DNA from: Lyngbya sp. PCC 8106
GTDB lineage: Bacteria; Cyanobacteriota; Cyanobacteriia; Cyanobacteriales; Microcoleaceae
Direction: 5' to 3'
DNA: 64,000 nt
Assembly (NCBI RefSeq): GCF_000169095.1
Contig: NZ_AAVU01000013.1
Span: forward strand, 1 to 64,000
How positions within the stretch are numbered: the first letter of the stretch is position 1; every line of letters starts with the position of its first letter. The notes beneath the pieces were generated by a model. That model did no database searches. It saw only the letters and a program-made list of their open reading frames with translations, and was not told the origin of the DNA. A program made the position numbers and the translations under genes. Shown here piece after piece: positions 53,681-62,711 of the stretch.

Positions 53681-54955
53681 ATGACCAAAATTGCCTATTT
53701 TCAATGTCCGACAGGTATCGCAGGTGATATGTGCCTTGGAGCCTTAGTTCATGCGGGAGTACCCCTAGAGTACATCACTGAAAAACTAGAACATTTAGGG
53801 CTTTCCTCAGAATATCGGCTTTGGGCGGAACCCATTCATCGCAATGGTCAGTTAGCCACCAAAGTTCACGTCGATCTTACCCATTCTCCCACTGAACATC
53901 ACCACCACCATCATCACCCGGATCATTCTATCGTTATTCGCCATCTACCCGACATTGAGAATATTATTCTATCAGCTCGATTACCCAAACGCGCAGAAAC
54001 TTGGAGTTTAGCTATTTTCCGTCAACTGGCTGAAGCCGAAGGAGCCGTTCACGGGATTTCACCTCAAAAAGTTCATTTTCACGAAGTCGGTGCCACAGAT
54101 GCCATTGTTGATATTGTCGGGACTTGCTTGGGTTTAGACTGGTTAGACATTGAACAATTGTATTGTTCGGCTTTACCGACGGGTGGAGGGTTTATTCGGG
54201 CGGCTCATGGCCAGCTTCCTGTTCCTGCACCTGCCGTTTTAAAGTTATTTGAAAGGGGTCAAGTTCCAGTTTACAGTAATAATATTGAAAAAGAATTAGT
54301 TACACCCACTGGAGCCGCGATTGTTGTGACTCTCACGACAGCCTTCGGACAACCTCCGGCGATGTCAATTCAAAAAGTCGGTTTAGGTGCAGGTTCACGA
54401 GATTTACCCCTACCAAATATTTTACGACTTTGGATCGGAGAATCTTCACAAACCACTGTTTCTAAGGTTTCCTCAACTTCTAAACATTCAACCCCAGAAA
54501 CTTCCACAAGAGAAACAATTTCTGTTTTAGAAACCCAAATTGACGATCTCAGTCCCCAAGCGGTCGCTTTTACGTTAGAAGAATTGTTTGCTGTCGGGGC
54601 GTTGGATGTTTTTACCCAACCCATAATGATGAAAAAATCTCGTTTAGGAATCTTATTAACGGTTATTTGTTCTCCCGAAAAACAATCTGTTTGCGAAAAT
54701 ATTTTATTTAAACAAACCACAACATTAGGAATTCGTTCGACTCAACAACAACGGCTAATTTTACGACGAGAAATGCAAACCATAGACACACCTTACGGTT
54801 CTATTGCGATTAAAGTCGCCTATTCAGGAGAAAATATCGTTAATATTCAACCCGAATATGAAGACTGTGCAAAATTAGCTCGACATCATCATATTAGTTG
54901 GTTAGATGTTCATCGAACCGCATTACAAAATTGGCATAGTTCTCAACGTGAATGA
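53681..54955 (+). CDS. larC: Nickel pincer cofactor biosynthesis protein LarC
   Basis: Inserts nickel in the final step of the pincer cofactor used by lactate-racemase-type enzymes. 424 residues in one uninterrupted frame, unlike the frameshift-split LarC1/LarC2 of some bacteria. The N-terminus AYFQCPTGIAGDMCLGALV, the VHFHEVGATDAIVDIVGTCL segment and the C-terminal LETQIDDLSPQ and MKKSRLGILLTVICSP blocks are typical. A histidine run (seven His after SPTE, near residue 70) may store nickel. larB and larE are not in the window, so the pathway context is unknown. Confidence 0.9.
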   Translation: MTKIAYFQCPTGIAGDMCLGALVHAGVPLEYITEKLEHLGLSSEYRLWAEPIHRNGQLATKVHVDLTHSPTEHHHHHHHPDHSIVIRHLPDIENIILSARLPKRAETWSLAIFRQLAEAEGAVHGISPQKVHFHEVGATDAIVDIVGTCLGLDWLDIEQLYCSALPTGGGFIRAAHGQLPVPAPAVLKLFERGQVPVYSNNIEKELVTPTGAAIVVTLTTAFGQPPAMSIQKVGLGAGSRDLPLPNILRLWIGESSQTTVSKVSSTSKHSTPETSTRETISVLETQIDDLSPQAVAFTLEELFAVGALDVFTQPIMMKKSRLGILLTVICSPEKQSVCENILFKQTTTLGIRSTQQQRLILRREMQTIDTPYGSIAIKVAYSGENIVNIQPEYEDCAKLARHHHISWLDVHRTALQNWHSSQRE

Positions 54956-55296
54956 GTTCAGAATTGATCAACAAGTTTTAACAAACTATGAACCGTAAAT
55001 TAAGTAGGAGTAAACAAGACACATAATGACTAACTCTAGTAATGCACAAAACCCTCTTGTTAGATGATTATTTTTATGATTGCGTTTAGACTTAGCACAG
55101 GGATTGATATTAACCTAAATATTGTCCCTATTCACTTCTGAAAGCTGAGAGTTATTGACAATTCAGCTCTAGACTAAATAAACTCTGGGATGCTGATCAA
55201 AAAGCGAAACAAGACGGTTAATTTAAAAAGGGATAATCTCAATATTTATCCCTTAAAATACTATCTAAATAAACCATTGTAAAATCACAAGCAAAA
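54956..55296. other. Intergenic region between convergent larC and metallopeptidase genes
   Basis: About 340 bp, AT-rich. It contains the metallopeptidase terminator (55228-55254); nothing else recognisable. Confidence 0.45.
55228..55254 (-). terminator. Rho-independent terminator of the zinc metallopeptidase gene
   Basis: AAGGGATAA and TTATCCCTT form a 9-bp perfect stem with a 9-nt loop; on the minus strand it is followed by TTT. It lies 42 nt downstream of the minus-strand stop codon. Confidence 0.7.
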
Positions 55297-56157
55297 TTAT
55301 AAACTTTCGGTTGCAAACGTATTGCATTCGTCTATATTTCCCGTTTGTAAACCCTGCTTAAACCAACGCACTCGTTGAGCCGAAGTTCCGTGAGTAAACG
55401 CATCCGGTACCACATACCCTTGTGCTTGTCGTTGTAAGCGATCATCTCCAATACTACTCGCCGCATTCATCGCTTCTTCTACATCCCCTTGTTCGAGAAT
55501 TTGATCGGCTTTTTGAGTCCGATTTGCCCAAACTCCAGCAAAACAATCGGCTTGCAACTCTTGTCGAACCGAAAGTTCATTAGCCTCAACTCGATCAACT
55601 TGACGTTGTAAATTATTTACCTGTTGAGAAATACCCAATAATGTTTGAACATGATGTCCGACTTCGTGAGCAATTACATAGGCTTGAGCAAAATCTCCCG
55701 GTGCATTGAGATTATATTTTAGTTGTTTATAGAAGCCTAAATCAATATAAACATTTTGATCGCGGGGACAATAAAAAGGGCCTGTCGCAGCTTGAGCATA
55801 TCCACAAGCCGACTCAACAGCATCAGTAAACAAAACTAACTTCGGTTCGACATAAGTTTCGCCTCTTTCACGGAATATTTCATCCCAAGTATCTTCGGTA
55901 TAACCCAGAACAACAGAGACAAAATCAGCTAATTCTTCTTCCTCTGGAGAACCCCGACTCACACTAGAATCTGGAGAGGAACTTTGTTCTGATGGTACTG
56001 ATTGTTCAAAAATAATACTCGGATCAACTCCTAAAAACAGTGCCGCAATTACCAAAAGGAGAGTACCAATACCTCCACCAACCGCTACACGTCCCCCAGT
56101 CGAACTTCCACGTCTGTCCTCTACATTGTCACTCCGACGCCCCAATTGCCAACGCAT
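55297..56157 (-). CDS. Membrane-anchored neutral zinc metallopeptidase (YpfJ family)
   Basis: 286 residues: a basic N-terminus, one membrane helix (about 27-44), a Ser/Pro-rich linker and a periplasmic peptidase domain with the zinc site HEVGHH (164-169) and typical ACGYAQAATGPFYCPRDQNV. The conserved QELQADCFAGVW supplies a further ligand region. Substrates are unknown. Terminator downstream; single gene. Confidence 0.88.
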   Translation of the reverse strand: MRWQLGRRSDNVEDRRGSSTGGRVAVGGGIGTLLLVIAALFLGVDPSIIFEQSVPSEQSSSPDSSVSRGSPEEEELADFVSVVLGYTEDTWDEIFRERGETYVEPKLVLFTDAVESACGYAQAATGPFYCPRDQNVYIDLGFYKQLKYNLNAPGDFAQAYVIAHEVGHHVQTLLGISQQVNNLQRQVDRVEANELSVRQELQADCFAGVWANRTQKADQILEQGDVEEAMNAASSIGDDRLQRQAQGYVVPDAFTHGTSAQRVRWFKQGLQTGNIDECNTFATESL

Positions 56158-56373
56158 GAATAATCACCCTCTATACAGTTTGTTGCTCAAAATTGATTGA
56201 ATGAAGTTTAACTTAATATTACGTTGAACAAAGGGGTTTCTTATCTACCCAATGGAATAACTCCAACTCAGTCTTAATCTAAAGATATTTAGAGAAACTT
56301 GTCGTTAGTCGATGATCGGGTTTGATCAAAAAATAGTTAAGAGTGTTTCACGGCGATCGCTTGCGAATCTTGG

Positions 56374-56982
56374 ATGAGAGTGTCAGAATATAGTGAACAA
56401 ATTTGTAAATCTTCTGTTCAGCTTAAGATTACTGTGAAGGGTCAGAAAGTTCACTCAGCGTATACAAACCGATCAGCCTCTGGACGTCGTTCTTGGGCCG
56501 ATACCCACTATGGTTTGCTCGGGCTTCATCCTTCCGCTTCCTCCATAGAAATTCGTCGCGCCTACAGAGAACTCAGCAAGCGGTATCATCCCGACACCAC
56601 AGAATTATCAAAAACAGTCGCGACAGCCAAATTTCAACACCTCAACGAAGCCTACGCTACCCTCAGTAATCCCGAACGTCGTCAGGCTTATGATCTCAAA
56701 ATTCGCTATTCTCGTTACAATGTGATCCAGGCTTCTCATCCATTAGAGAATTCCAGGGGTTCTAGTTGCCATTCTTCTTCCTCCGCCTATCTTGATCCGA
56801 CAGATCGGCCTTTATCACCCGGAGAACTCTTTGCCGTACTAATGATGGCATTAAGTTTAATCGCTTGTCTCATCTTAGCGATCGCCATCGGTTTAGCCCG
56901 TTCAGAGTTCAGCTTAGAACCCATTCAGCCGCCCGGAGTTCTGATCAATGGTCTACGACTTCTCGTTACTTCTCATCGATGA
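56374..56982 (+). CDS. Membrane-anchored J-domain protein
   Basis: 202 residues. The J domain is at about 44-107 with the Hsp70-activating HPD at 72-74 (KRYHPDTTEL). After a Ser-rich linker a single membrane helix (about 165-187, ALSLIACLILAIAIGLA) anchors it, leaving a short tail. There is no Gly/Phe or zinc-finger region, so it is a type III J-protein that probably recruits a DnaK to the membrane. ATG 56374 was kept as start. Confidence 0.85.
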   Translation: MRVSEYSEQICKSSVQLKITVKGQKVHSAYTNRSASGRRSWADTHYGLLGLHPSASSIEIRRAYRELSKRYHPDTTELSKTVATAKFQHLNEAYATLSNPERRQAYDLKIRYSRYNVIQASHPLENSRGSSCHSSSSAYLDPTDRPLSPGELFAVLMMALSLIACLILAIAIGLARSEFSLEPIQPPGVLINGLRLLVTSHR

Positions 56983-57030
56983 TCGAGTTAGAATTAATTC
57001 TGAAACTTTCAACTCTCAACTGTAACTGTT

Positions 57031-57318
57031 ATGGCTCTTGAAAACCTCGATCTTCCGAGTTCCGAAACCCCTCTATACAATCATACGCTTCCCAAAATCG
57101 AAGCTTGGTTGCGATCGCAAGGTTGTCACCAAGACTCTAAAGAACTGAATGCCTGGTTTATACAAACACCGACCTGGAAAGCACAACTCTGGCTGGATGT
57201 TGAGCAAATCTCAGTTCGCTACATCGAAGCGGGAGTTGGAAACCAAGATATCCAACGCTCTTTTAAATATTCCCTAAGTCGCCAGGACATAGAAGAAGCC
57301 GTTTTTACAGGGCCTTAG
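57031..57318 (+). CDS. DUF3143 family small protein
   Basis: 95 residues, acidic and soluble (PLYNHTLPKIEAWLRSQGC, WKAQLWLDVEQISVRYI). The family is restricted to cyanobacteria and plastid-bearing organisms and its function is unknown. It is 48 bp downstream of the J-protein gene and may be co-transcribed with it. Confidence 0.8.
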   Translation: MALENLDLPSSETPLYNHTLPKIEAWLRSQGCHQDSKELNAWFIQTPTWKAQLWLDVEQISVRYIEAGVGNQDIQRSFKYSLSRQDIEEAVFTGP

Positions 57319-57350
57319 AGCGTTGGATAACTTTACTATCCTTGACGAGT

Positions 57351-58100
57351 TTAGATTTTACCAAACCGTCGATCACGTTTTTGATAAGAACAAAGGGCTA
57401 GATGAAATTCAGAGCTGTCAAAATCTGGCCATAAGGTGTCAGTGACATAAATTTCAGCATAAGCCATTTGCCAAAGTAAGAAATTACTAATCCGCATTTC
57501 TCCACTGGTGCGAATCAGCAAGTCAGGGTGAGACAATCCAGCCGTATAAAGATGTTTTTCAAACAAAACTTCATTAATCTCATCAGGATTTAATTGTCCT
57601 TGCTGAACTTGACTCGCAATTTCCTGACAAGCCCGGATAATTTCTTGACGTCCCCCGTAATTCGTTGCCACGTTAAATAAAATGCCGTGATTGTTGCGCG
57701 TAGACTGCTTAGATTCTTCAATCTTGGCTTGCAAAGAAGTCGGTAAAGCATTCAAATTTCCGACGAACTGAATTCGCACCTCCTCCTCCATCATCTCGCG
57801 CAGTTCCCGCATCAGTACACGCTCAAATAAAGCCATTAAAAAATCCACTTCTTCGAGCGGACGGCCCCAGTTTTCCGTAGAAAACGCATAAGCTGTTAAT
57901 GCTTCAATCCCCCAATCCCGACAGCAGCGCAGCAGTTCTTTGAGCGTTTCTACCCCCTGACGATGACCCATTGTACGCGGCCATCCCCGACGTTTAGCCC
58001 AACGACCATTACCATCCATAATGACGGCAATATGTTTAGGCAGTCGGTTGGGATCGAGGTCGGCAGGTAACTCGTATACAACCCTTTGCTTTGCAGTCAT
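57351..58100 (-). CDS. uppS: Isoprenyl transferase (undecaprenyl diphosphate synthase)
   Basis: Builds the C55 lipid carrier for peptidoglycan and other envelope polymers. HIAVIMDGNGRWAKRRG with catalytic Asp29, LTAYAFSTENWGRP and LIRTSGEMRISNFLLWQ are all present in 249 residues. The open frame is longer, but ATG 58100 (MTAKQRVVYE) overlaps the cdaA stop codon as ATGA, showing translational coupling. Confidence 0.95.
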   Translation of the reverse strand: MTAKQRVVYELPADLDPNRLPKHIAVIMDGNGRWAKRRGWPRTMGHRQGVETLKELLRCCRDWGIEALTAYAFSTENWGRPLEEVDFLMALFERVLMRELREMMEEEVRIQFVGNLNALPTSLQAKIEESKQSTRNNHGILFNVATNYGGRQEIIRACQEIASQVQQGQLNPDEINEVLFEKHLYTAGLSHPDLLIRTSGEMRISNFLLWQMAYAEIYVTDTLWPDFDSSEFHLALCSYQKRDRRFGKI

Positions 58101-59014
58101 TGTTTCTCCCGAGAAGCTGATGAACGAAGACGAAACACCCGCGATATTAATGCCCATCCCTTTGATCCAATCTGGCGTTTAAGACTTCCAATTGAGATGG
58201 GAGCTGTTTTTCTGTCATCACCAGACGGAAACGAGCGAGCCTCTAGTAGTTCCTTTAGTTTACTGCTCGTTAGGGGTCGATTCAGAACACCTTTTTCTGC
58301 AAGTGAAATTGATCCGGTTTCTTCTGATACAACAATACATAAACATTTAGCGACTCGCTCTGTAATCCCCATCGCCGCTCGGTGACGAGTTCCGAGTTGT
58401 CGAGAAGCCATCCGTTCCGATAGAGGTAAAATCACACCTGCGGCCGAAACGCGAGACGCTCGAATCAACACCGCACCATCATGCAGTAAAGTTTTGGGTT
58501 GAAACAGAGTTTGTAGTAGTTCTTTAGACACTTCAGCATTAAGCTTGACACCGGGTACGGAAAAATCCCGTTCATCAATAGGACTTCCCGTTTCGATGAT
58601 AATTAAAGCACCTGTACGGTTTTGAGATAACTCTTTAACGGCTTCCACGATCTGATCAATAACGCTATCGGGTTCGGGAATCGCTTTACGCCCTCGTCCA
58701 AACAGTTGTAAAACTTCTCCTCGACCCAATTGTTCTAGAAACTGGCGAAATTCCGACTGTAACATTACAGCCATTGCTACCGCAGAACCCGTCACCAGAC
58801 TATTGAGGGCGATTGATAACAGTCTCAAATTTGCCCAGTTGCTGATCGCTGTAGCCAGCATCAGGATGATAAACCCCCTGACCATCCACAGCGTTCGACG
58901 CTCTCCAATGATGACTAGCACCATGTACGCGACAGCAAAGACCAGTCCAATATCAATACTATGAACTAACCAGGACTGCATCCAGCCAGGGTCATTACTA
59001 GGACCCGATTTCAT
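58097..59014 (-). CDS. cdaA: Membrane diadenylate cyclase CdaA (DacA)
   Basis: Synthesises c-di-AMP from two ATP. Three N-terminal membrane helices (about 15-36, 44-60, 66-84), a short coiled coil and a DAC domain with DGA at 179-181 (LLHDGAVLIRA) and RHR at 210-212 (GTRHRAAMGI). 305 residues. It overlaps uppS by four bases; lysA lies upstream on the same strand but is separated by an apparent mobile-element remnant. Confidence 0.94.
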   Translation of the reverse strand: MKSGPSNDPGWMQSWLVHSIDIGLVFAVAYMVLVIIGERRTLWMVRGFIILMLATAISNWANLRLLSIALNSLVTGSAVAMAVMLQSEFRQFLEQLGRGEVLQLFGRGRKAIPEPDSVIDQIVEAVKELSQNRTGALIIIETGSPIDERDFSVPGVKLNAEVSKELLQTLFQPKTLLHDGAVLIRASRVSAAGVILPLSERMASRQLGTRHRAAMGITERVAKCLCIVVSEETGSISLAEKGVLNRPLTSSKLKELLEARSFPSGDDRKTAPISIGSLKRQIGSKGWALISRVFRLRSSASREKQ

Positions 59015-59664
59015 TGAACTTGATGAGATTGAACTAAGTGGTCTTGTATATGGTACAAAGTGAATTGTTAGAAGGTCGAGTGCTTTTGGGAACTGTTAAA
59101 TCATTGAGAATGATTTGAGCTATTGACATCCTCCCAACGCCAACATTCTTTATGGCGTGGGATTCCCAAATATCGCTATTTGGGTTTCTGCTTCTTCCCG
59201 AGCGGGGCGAGCGCACCTGCCCTCCGAGAGTTATTCCCTTCAGGTCTTAAAGTCGCTCCACAGACTATCCCCGCAAGTCCTGCGGTTAGACGAATCCAAA
59301 CTGGAATTCTCTTTAACTGTTGACTCAAGGGATGTTTATGCCCATTGCCCTGTCATCAATTCCTGAGTCTACCAATTTGTCTGCGCCGCCAGTGTAACTG
59401 GACGCGCGCTCGCTCTTGCTGTCTGAATCCATTGTCTCGGGTGGGTCGCACGACCATTTGTATTGTACCAGAAATCCCTGTGCGGCATTCCTCCCAACTC
59501 CAACGTCCCTATCGTCGTGGGTCTCCTGCCGCCGGAAGATGAAATTAGACTCTCCTCTAAGAGAATAACAATACCCCCAAAATCGTCACCTTGTTCGTAA
59601 CGCTTGACCTCCAATTCAATCCCTTTTTGAGTGAATCGCACTCAGCACCGTTCTTTATTTTCCC
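59015..59664 (-). mobile_element. Probable remnant of an IS200/IS605-type (tnpB) element
   Basis: Non-coding 650 bp between lysA and cdaA. On the minus strand a GGCGTTGGGAGGATGTCAA-type end (about 59125-59160) with inverted GGAATCCCACGCC resembles the right ends of cyanobacterial tnpB elements. Upstream of it the minus strand can be read as a tnpB-like C-terminal tail with several interruptions. Near 59448-59468 lies GGGTGGGTC...GACCATTTG, shared with the other side of lysA. No intact tnpB remains. Identification is by pattern and is tentative. Confidence 0.45.
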
Positions 59665-61050
59665 TTACAATGCAGCGAGTCGTTCTGGTAAACGATCTTG
59701 CCGAATCAGGTCTTGATAGGTTTCTCGTTCTAAAATCAGGTTACACTCTCCTTCGGAGACTAAAACTGCCGCAGGTCGAGATAAGCGATTGTAGTTAGAA
59801 GCCATGCTGTAATTGTAAGCTCCCGTTGCCAGAACCGCCAAAATATCACCCGGTTCACAGGGCGGTAATTGAGCATCTTTGATGACAATATCCCCCGACT
59901 CACAATGTTTTCCGGCGACTGTTACGGTTTGGCTTAAAGGAGCAGACATCCGGTTGACTAGCACGACTCGATAAACCGATTGATAGGTAATCGGCCGGGG
60001 ATTATCCGACATTCCCCCATCTACAGCAATATAAGTACGAATTCCTGGAATTTGTTTTTGAGAACCCACCGTATAAGCCGTAATACAAGCTGGCCCAACG
60101 ATAGATCGTCCAGGTTCACACAAAAGCTTGGGCAGTTCAATATTCTGCTGTTGACAGGCTTTAACCATCGCTTGACAAACGGTTTTCGCCCAAGTCTCAA
60201 TACTGGGAGGATCATCAGCTTCTGTATAGCAAATTCCTAATCCGCCGCCCACATTCACTTCAGAAATATTTAAGCCATATTGACTCGCTTTGGTGATCGC
60301 CTCAACAATCACACTGGCTAGATCTCCATGAGGTTGCAGTTCAAAGATCTGAGAACCAATGTGAGCGTGTAAACCCACACAACTCAGTCCCGGTTGTTGA
60401 GCAATGGCACTAAACACCGCATCAAATTGATTGGGATCAAAGCCAAATTTGCTGTCAAGATGCCCAGTGCGGATATACTCATGGGTGTGGCATTCAATTC
60501 CCGGCGTCAAGCGTACCATCACTCGAATCGGAGCTTGAGTTGATCTCTGTTCCGACAACTGAGCCAGCATTTGTAAGTCCAGCCAATTGTCAATCACAAT
60601 CGTGCAACCCGTCTCGATCGCGAGAAGGATCTCATCTCTAGATTTATTATTCCCATGTAAATAGAGCGTCTGGGGATTAACATTAGCGGTGATCGCCGTG
60701 TAGAGTTCACCTCCGGAAACCACATCTAAACCCAAGCCTTCTGATGCGACTAAAGCACAAATCGCCAAACAACTCCAGGCTTTCGAGGCATAGAGAACAA
60801 GAGACTCACCTGGATAATAACGCGCTAAAGCTTCTCGATACTGGCGACAAGCCGCACGTAGGGTTTGTTCGTCTACAATGTATAGAGGTGAGCCAAATCG
60901 TTCAACCAGAAGCTTGACATCACAGCCACCAATCTCTAGGTGATCGTGATCGTTCACCCGAGCGCTCAGAGGTAAAAGTTCCTGGTTCGGTGAGCGAGTT
61001 TCGGAGATCTGTGTTGATTGAGGTAGATATTGGAGTCCTGAGTTTTCCAC
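59665..61050 (-). CDS. lysA: Diaminopimelate decarboxylase
   Basis: PLP enzyme making L-lysine from meso-diaminopimelate. The PLP lysine is Lys90 (LVLYASKAWSCLA). Also seen are VNVGGGLGICYTEAD, the substrate-binding CEPGRSIVGPA and the C-terminal GAYNYSMASNYNRL. 461 residues; the first 30 are poorly conserved, so the start may be somewhat later. It lies upstream of cdaA-uppS, linking lysine/peptidoglycan precursor metabolism with envelope signalling. Confidence 0.96.
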   Translation of the reverse strand: MENSGLQYLPQSTQISETRSPNQELLPLSARVNDHDHLEIGGCDVKLLVERFGSPLYIVDEQTLRAACRQYREALARYYPGESLVLYASKAWSCLAICALVASEGLGLDVVSGGELYTAITANVNPQTLYLHGNNKSRDEILLAIETGCTIVIDNWLDLQMLAQLSEQRSTQAPIRVMVRLTPGIECHTHEYIRTGHLDSKFGFDPNQFDAVFSAIAQQPGLSCVGLHAHIGSQIFELQPHGDLASVIVEAITKASQYGLNISEVNVGGGLGICYTEADDPPSIETWAKTVCQAMVKACQQQNIELPKLLCEPGRSIVGPACITAYTVGSQKQIPGIRTYIAVDGGMSDNPRPITYQSVYRVVLVNRMSAPLSQTVTVAGKHCESGDIVIKDAQLPPCEPGDILAVLATGAYNYSMASNYNRLSRPAAVLVSEGECNLILERETYQDLIRQDRLPERLAAL

Positions 61051-61411
61051 TTGATGTATATTGAGTTAATCTCGGTAAGCCACTACCGGCACAACGGTAT
61101 GGTCACTTCCGGTTTTACAGGGTCATTGCCACGGCTAACCGAGGTCAGCTTTGCTCCCCGGTTGTTTGAATCTTTTCTGGGCATCCACCCCATACACTGA
61201 CTTAGCGTACAGTTGGTTTCAGCTTCTGTGAACTGGGCAGTGCGCGCTCAGGTGGGTCAATGACCAATTTGATTGTACATCAAAACCTAGACTAAGCAAT
61301 GATCTCGCTTCGCTTTCCAACGGAACATTTTCTAACAACGGAGAGCGGAAAATTGCCCCGACGGATCGTTAAAATTGAGCCGACACCCGACATAGCAAGA
61401 GTGATTTCAAC
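61051..61411 (-). mobile_element. Second probable IS200/IS605-type remnant upstream of lysA
   Basis: About 360 bp between divergent lysA and rimI. The segment CAGGTGGGTCAATGACCAATTTGATTGTAC (61243-61272, read in two parts: CAGGTGGGTCAATGACC and AATTTGATTGTAC) closely resembles the one at 59448-59468. Minus-strand translation shows only interrupted frames. The lysA and rimI promoters must also lie here. Tentative. Confidence 0.35.
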
Positions 61412-62017
61412 GTGGTTTGGTTAGAACTTCAATCTTTAACTTCTGAGCAGCTTCCGGCTGCTGCTGAACTTGATCAACAGTGTTTAGGGGGACTATGGAC
61501 ACAGTCCGGTTATCAACGGGAGTTGGAAAGTCCCAATAGTGATTTGCTTGCCTGGGTGGTTTGTCACGACGAGAGTGCAATGACTTCCGCAGGTGGGCAT
61601 TTGAGATTTGAGATGCAAGATTCTCCTTTAATAGCTGATCAGACTCTTGTTGGAGTTGGCTGTCTGTGGGCAATTTTAGAGGAAGCTCATATTACTTTAC
61701 TTTTGATCCATCCCGATTATCAGGGACGGGGTTTAGGACAGGGGTTGCTGTATGCCTTACTGAAATCAGCTTGGCATCGTCAACTTGAACGAGCGACTTT
61801 AGAAGTCCGAGTCTCCAACGACAAAGCCCTAGCTCTTTACCGTAAATTTGGGTTTAAAGAAGCCGGATGCCGACGCCATTATTATTCTGATACCGGAGAA
61901 GATGCTCTTATTCTTTGGAGAAGCGGCTTACAGCATCGAGAGTTTAGCCGCACTTTGGGGAGTTGGTATCAGCAGATTTGTGATCGTTCACGCCAACCTT
62001 ACTCTAAAAAACATTAA
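61412..62017 (+). CDS. rimI: Ribosomal-protein-alanine N-acetyltransferase RimI-like
   Basis: GNAT acetyltransferase. The acetyl-CoA binding segment is HPDYQGRGLGQGLLYALLKS, with the preceding VGCLWAILEEAHITLLLI strand and VSNDKALALYRKFGFKEAG. 201 residues, about 40 longer than RimI of enterobacteria because of an N-terminal insert and a basic tail. The start is a GTG at 61412. RimI acetylates the N-terminal alanine of ribosomal protein S18; the exact substrate here is inferred from family. Confidence 0.85.
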   Translation: MVWLELQSLTSEQLPAAAELDQQCLGGLWTQSGYQRELESPNSDLLAWVVCHDESAMTSAGGHLRFEMQDSPLIADQTLVGVGCLWAILEEAHITLLLIHPDYQGRGLGQGLLYALLKSAWHRQLERATLEVRVSNDKALALYRKFGFKEAGCRRHYYSDTGEDALILWRSGLQHREFSRTLGSWYQQICDRSRQPYSKKH

Positions 62018-62711
62018 GATGAAAAGGAAGCTTAAGAAAATTTGCATTCAGCATCAGTTGACTCCATTGATTCCGATGGGTTCGACAATCGCTGATTCAT
62101 TGACGTTGGGCAAGCTTGTGGGACATCTCTAATCCGTTAGGTTAGCAATCCGTTCAACAAAGAAACCCGGACAGTTCCCGAAGTGATTGTGCTAGAATCC
62201 ATCATTAAATCTAAAACAAACTGTGTTTAACGAGTGACTCAAGAGACAACCTCTATACAGAATGAAAATTCAGTTCAAAGTAGGTTGGCTCTATCAACTT
62301 AGACACTCGGTGTTGACTTCAACCTCCGTTGAAATTCATCCTAGAGTATCAGTTTAACGGGCTTGTCTGTGTTCTCCGTTACAGTAATTCTTTGGATACC
62401 TTAGACAGAGAATAGATTCTTAAAATTAGGCAAACTTGCTCCTGAGAAATCAGCACAACTGCCCAGTGAGGATCAACGGATAAACAGATAAGAATCAGAT
62501 TTAACGAAGAGAAATCTTCACAGGCTAAAAGGAAAAGGTTGTTAGTCTACTCCTCAATTGGATTTTTCCAGTTGCATCAGACGATTCAGCCCCGACCTAG
62601 AGGCTACCCCAGAAAAATTAAACATTATTTAAGATCATTTAATTTTTCGGGAGTTGAAAGTGTCACGCTAAAATTAGCGTACGGGTATGCAGCAGGTGGT
62701 GGAAATTTGCC
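62018..62711. other. Long leader/intergenic region upstream of clpC
   Basis: About 690 bp. It holds a small hairpin TTCAAC / GTTGAA (near 62317) and a perfect palindrome ACGCTAA-AA-TTAGCGT at 62665-62680, 31 bp before the clpC ATG, probably in its 5' leader. Short frames here, for example 37 codons from 62020, have no recognisable character. Confidence 0.4.
62665..62680 (+). repeat. Perfect palindrome in the clpC leader
   Basis: ACGCTAA, AA, TTAGCGT: a 7-bp stem ending 31 bp before the clpC start. It does not match the CIRCE heat-shock operator, which has different arms and a 9-bp spacer. It may be a protein-binding site or mRNA hairpin. Confidence 0.4.

Noticed and set aside
59369..59641. 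90-codon minus-strand frame beginning MRFTQKGIELEVK
   Set aside because: The composition is unusual and no domain is recognisable; it lies in a region that looks like mobile-element debris. Not called as a gene.
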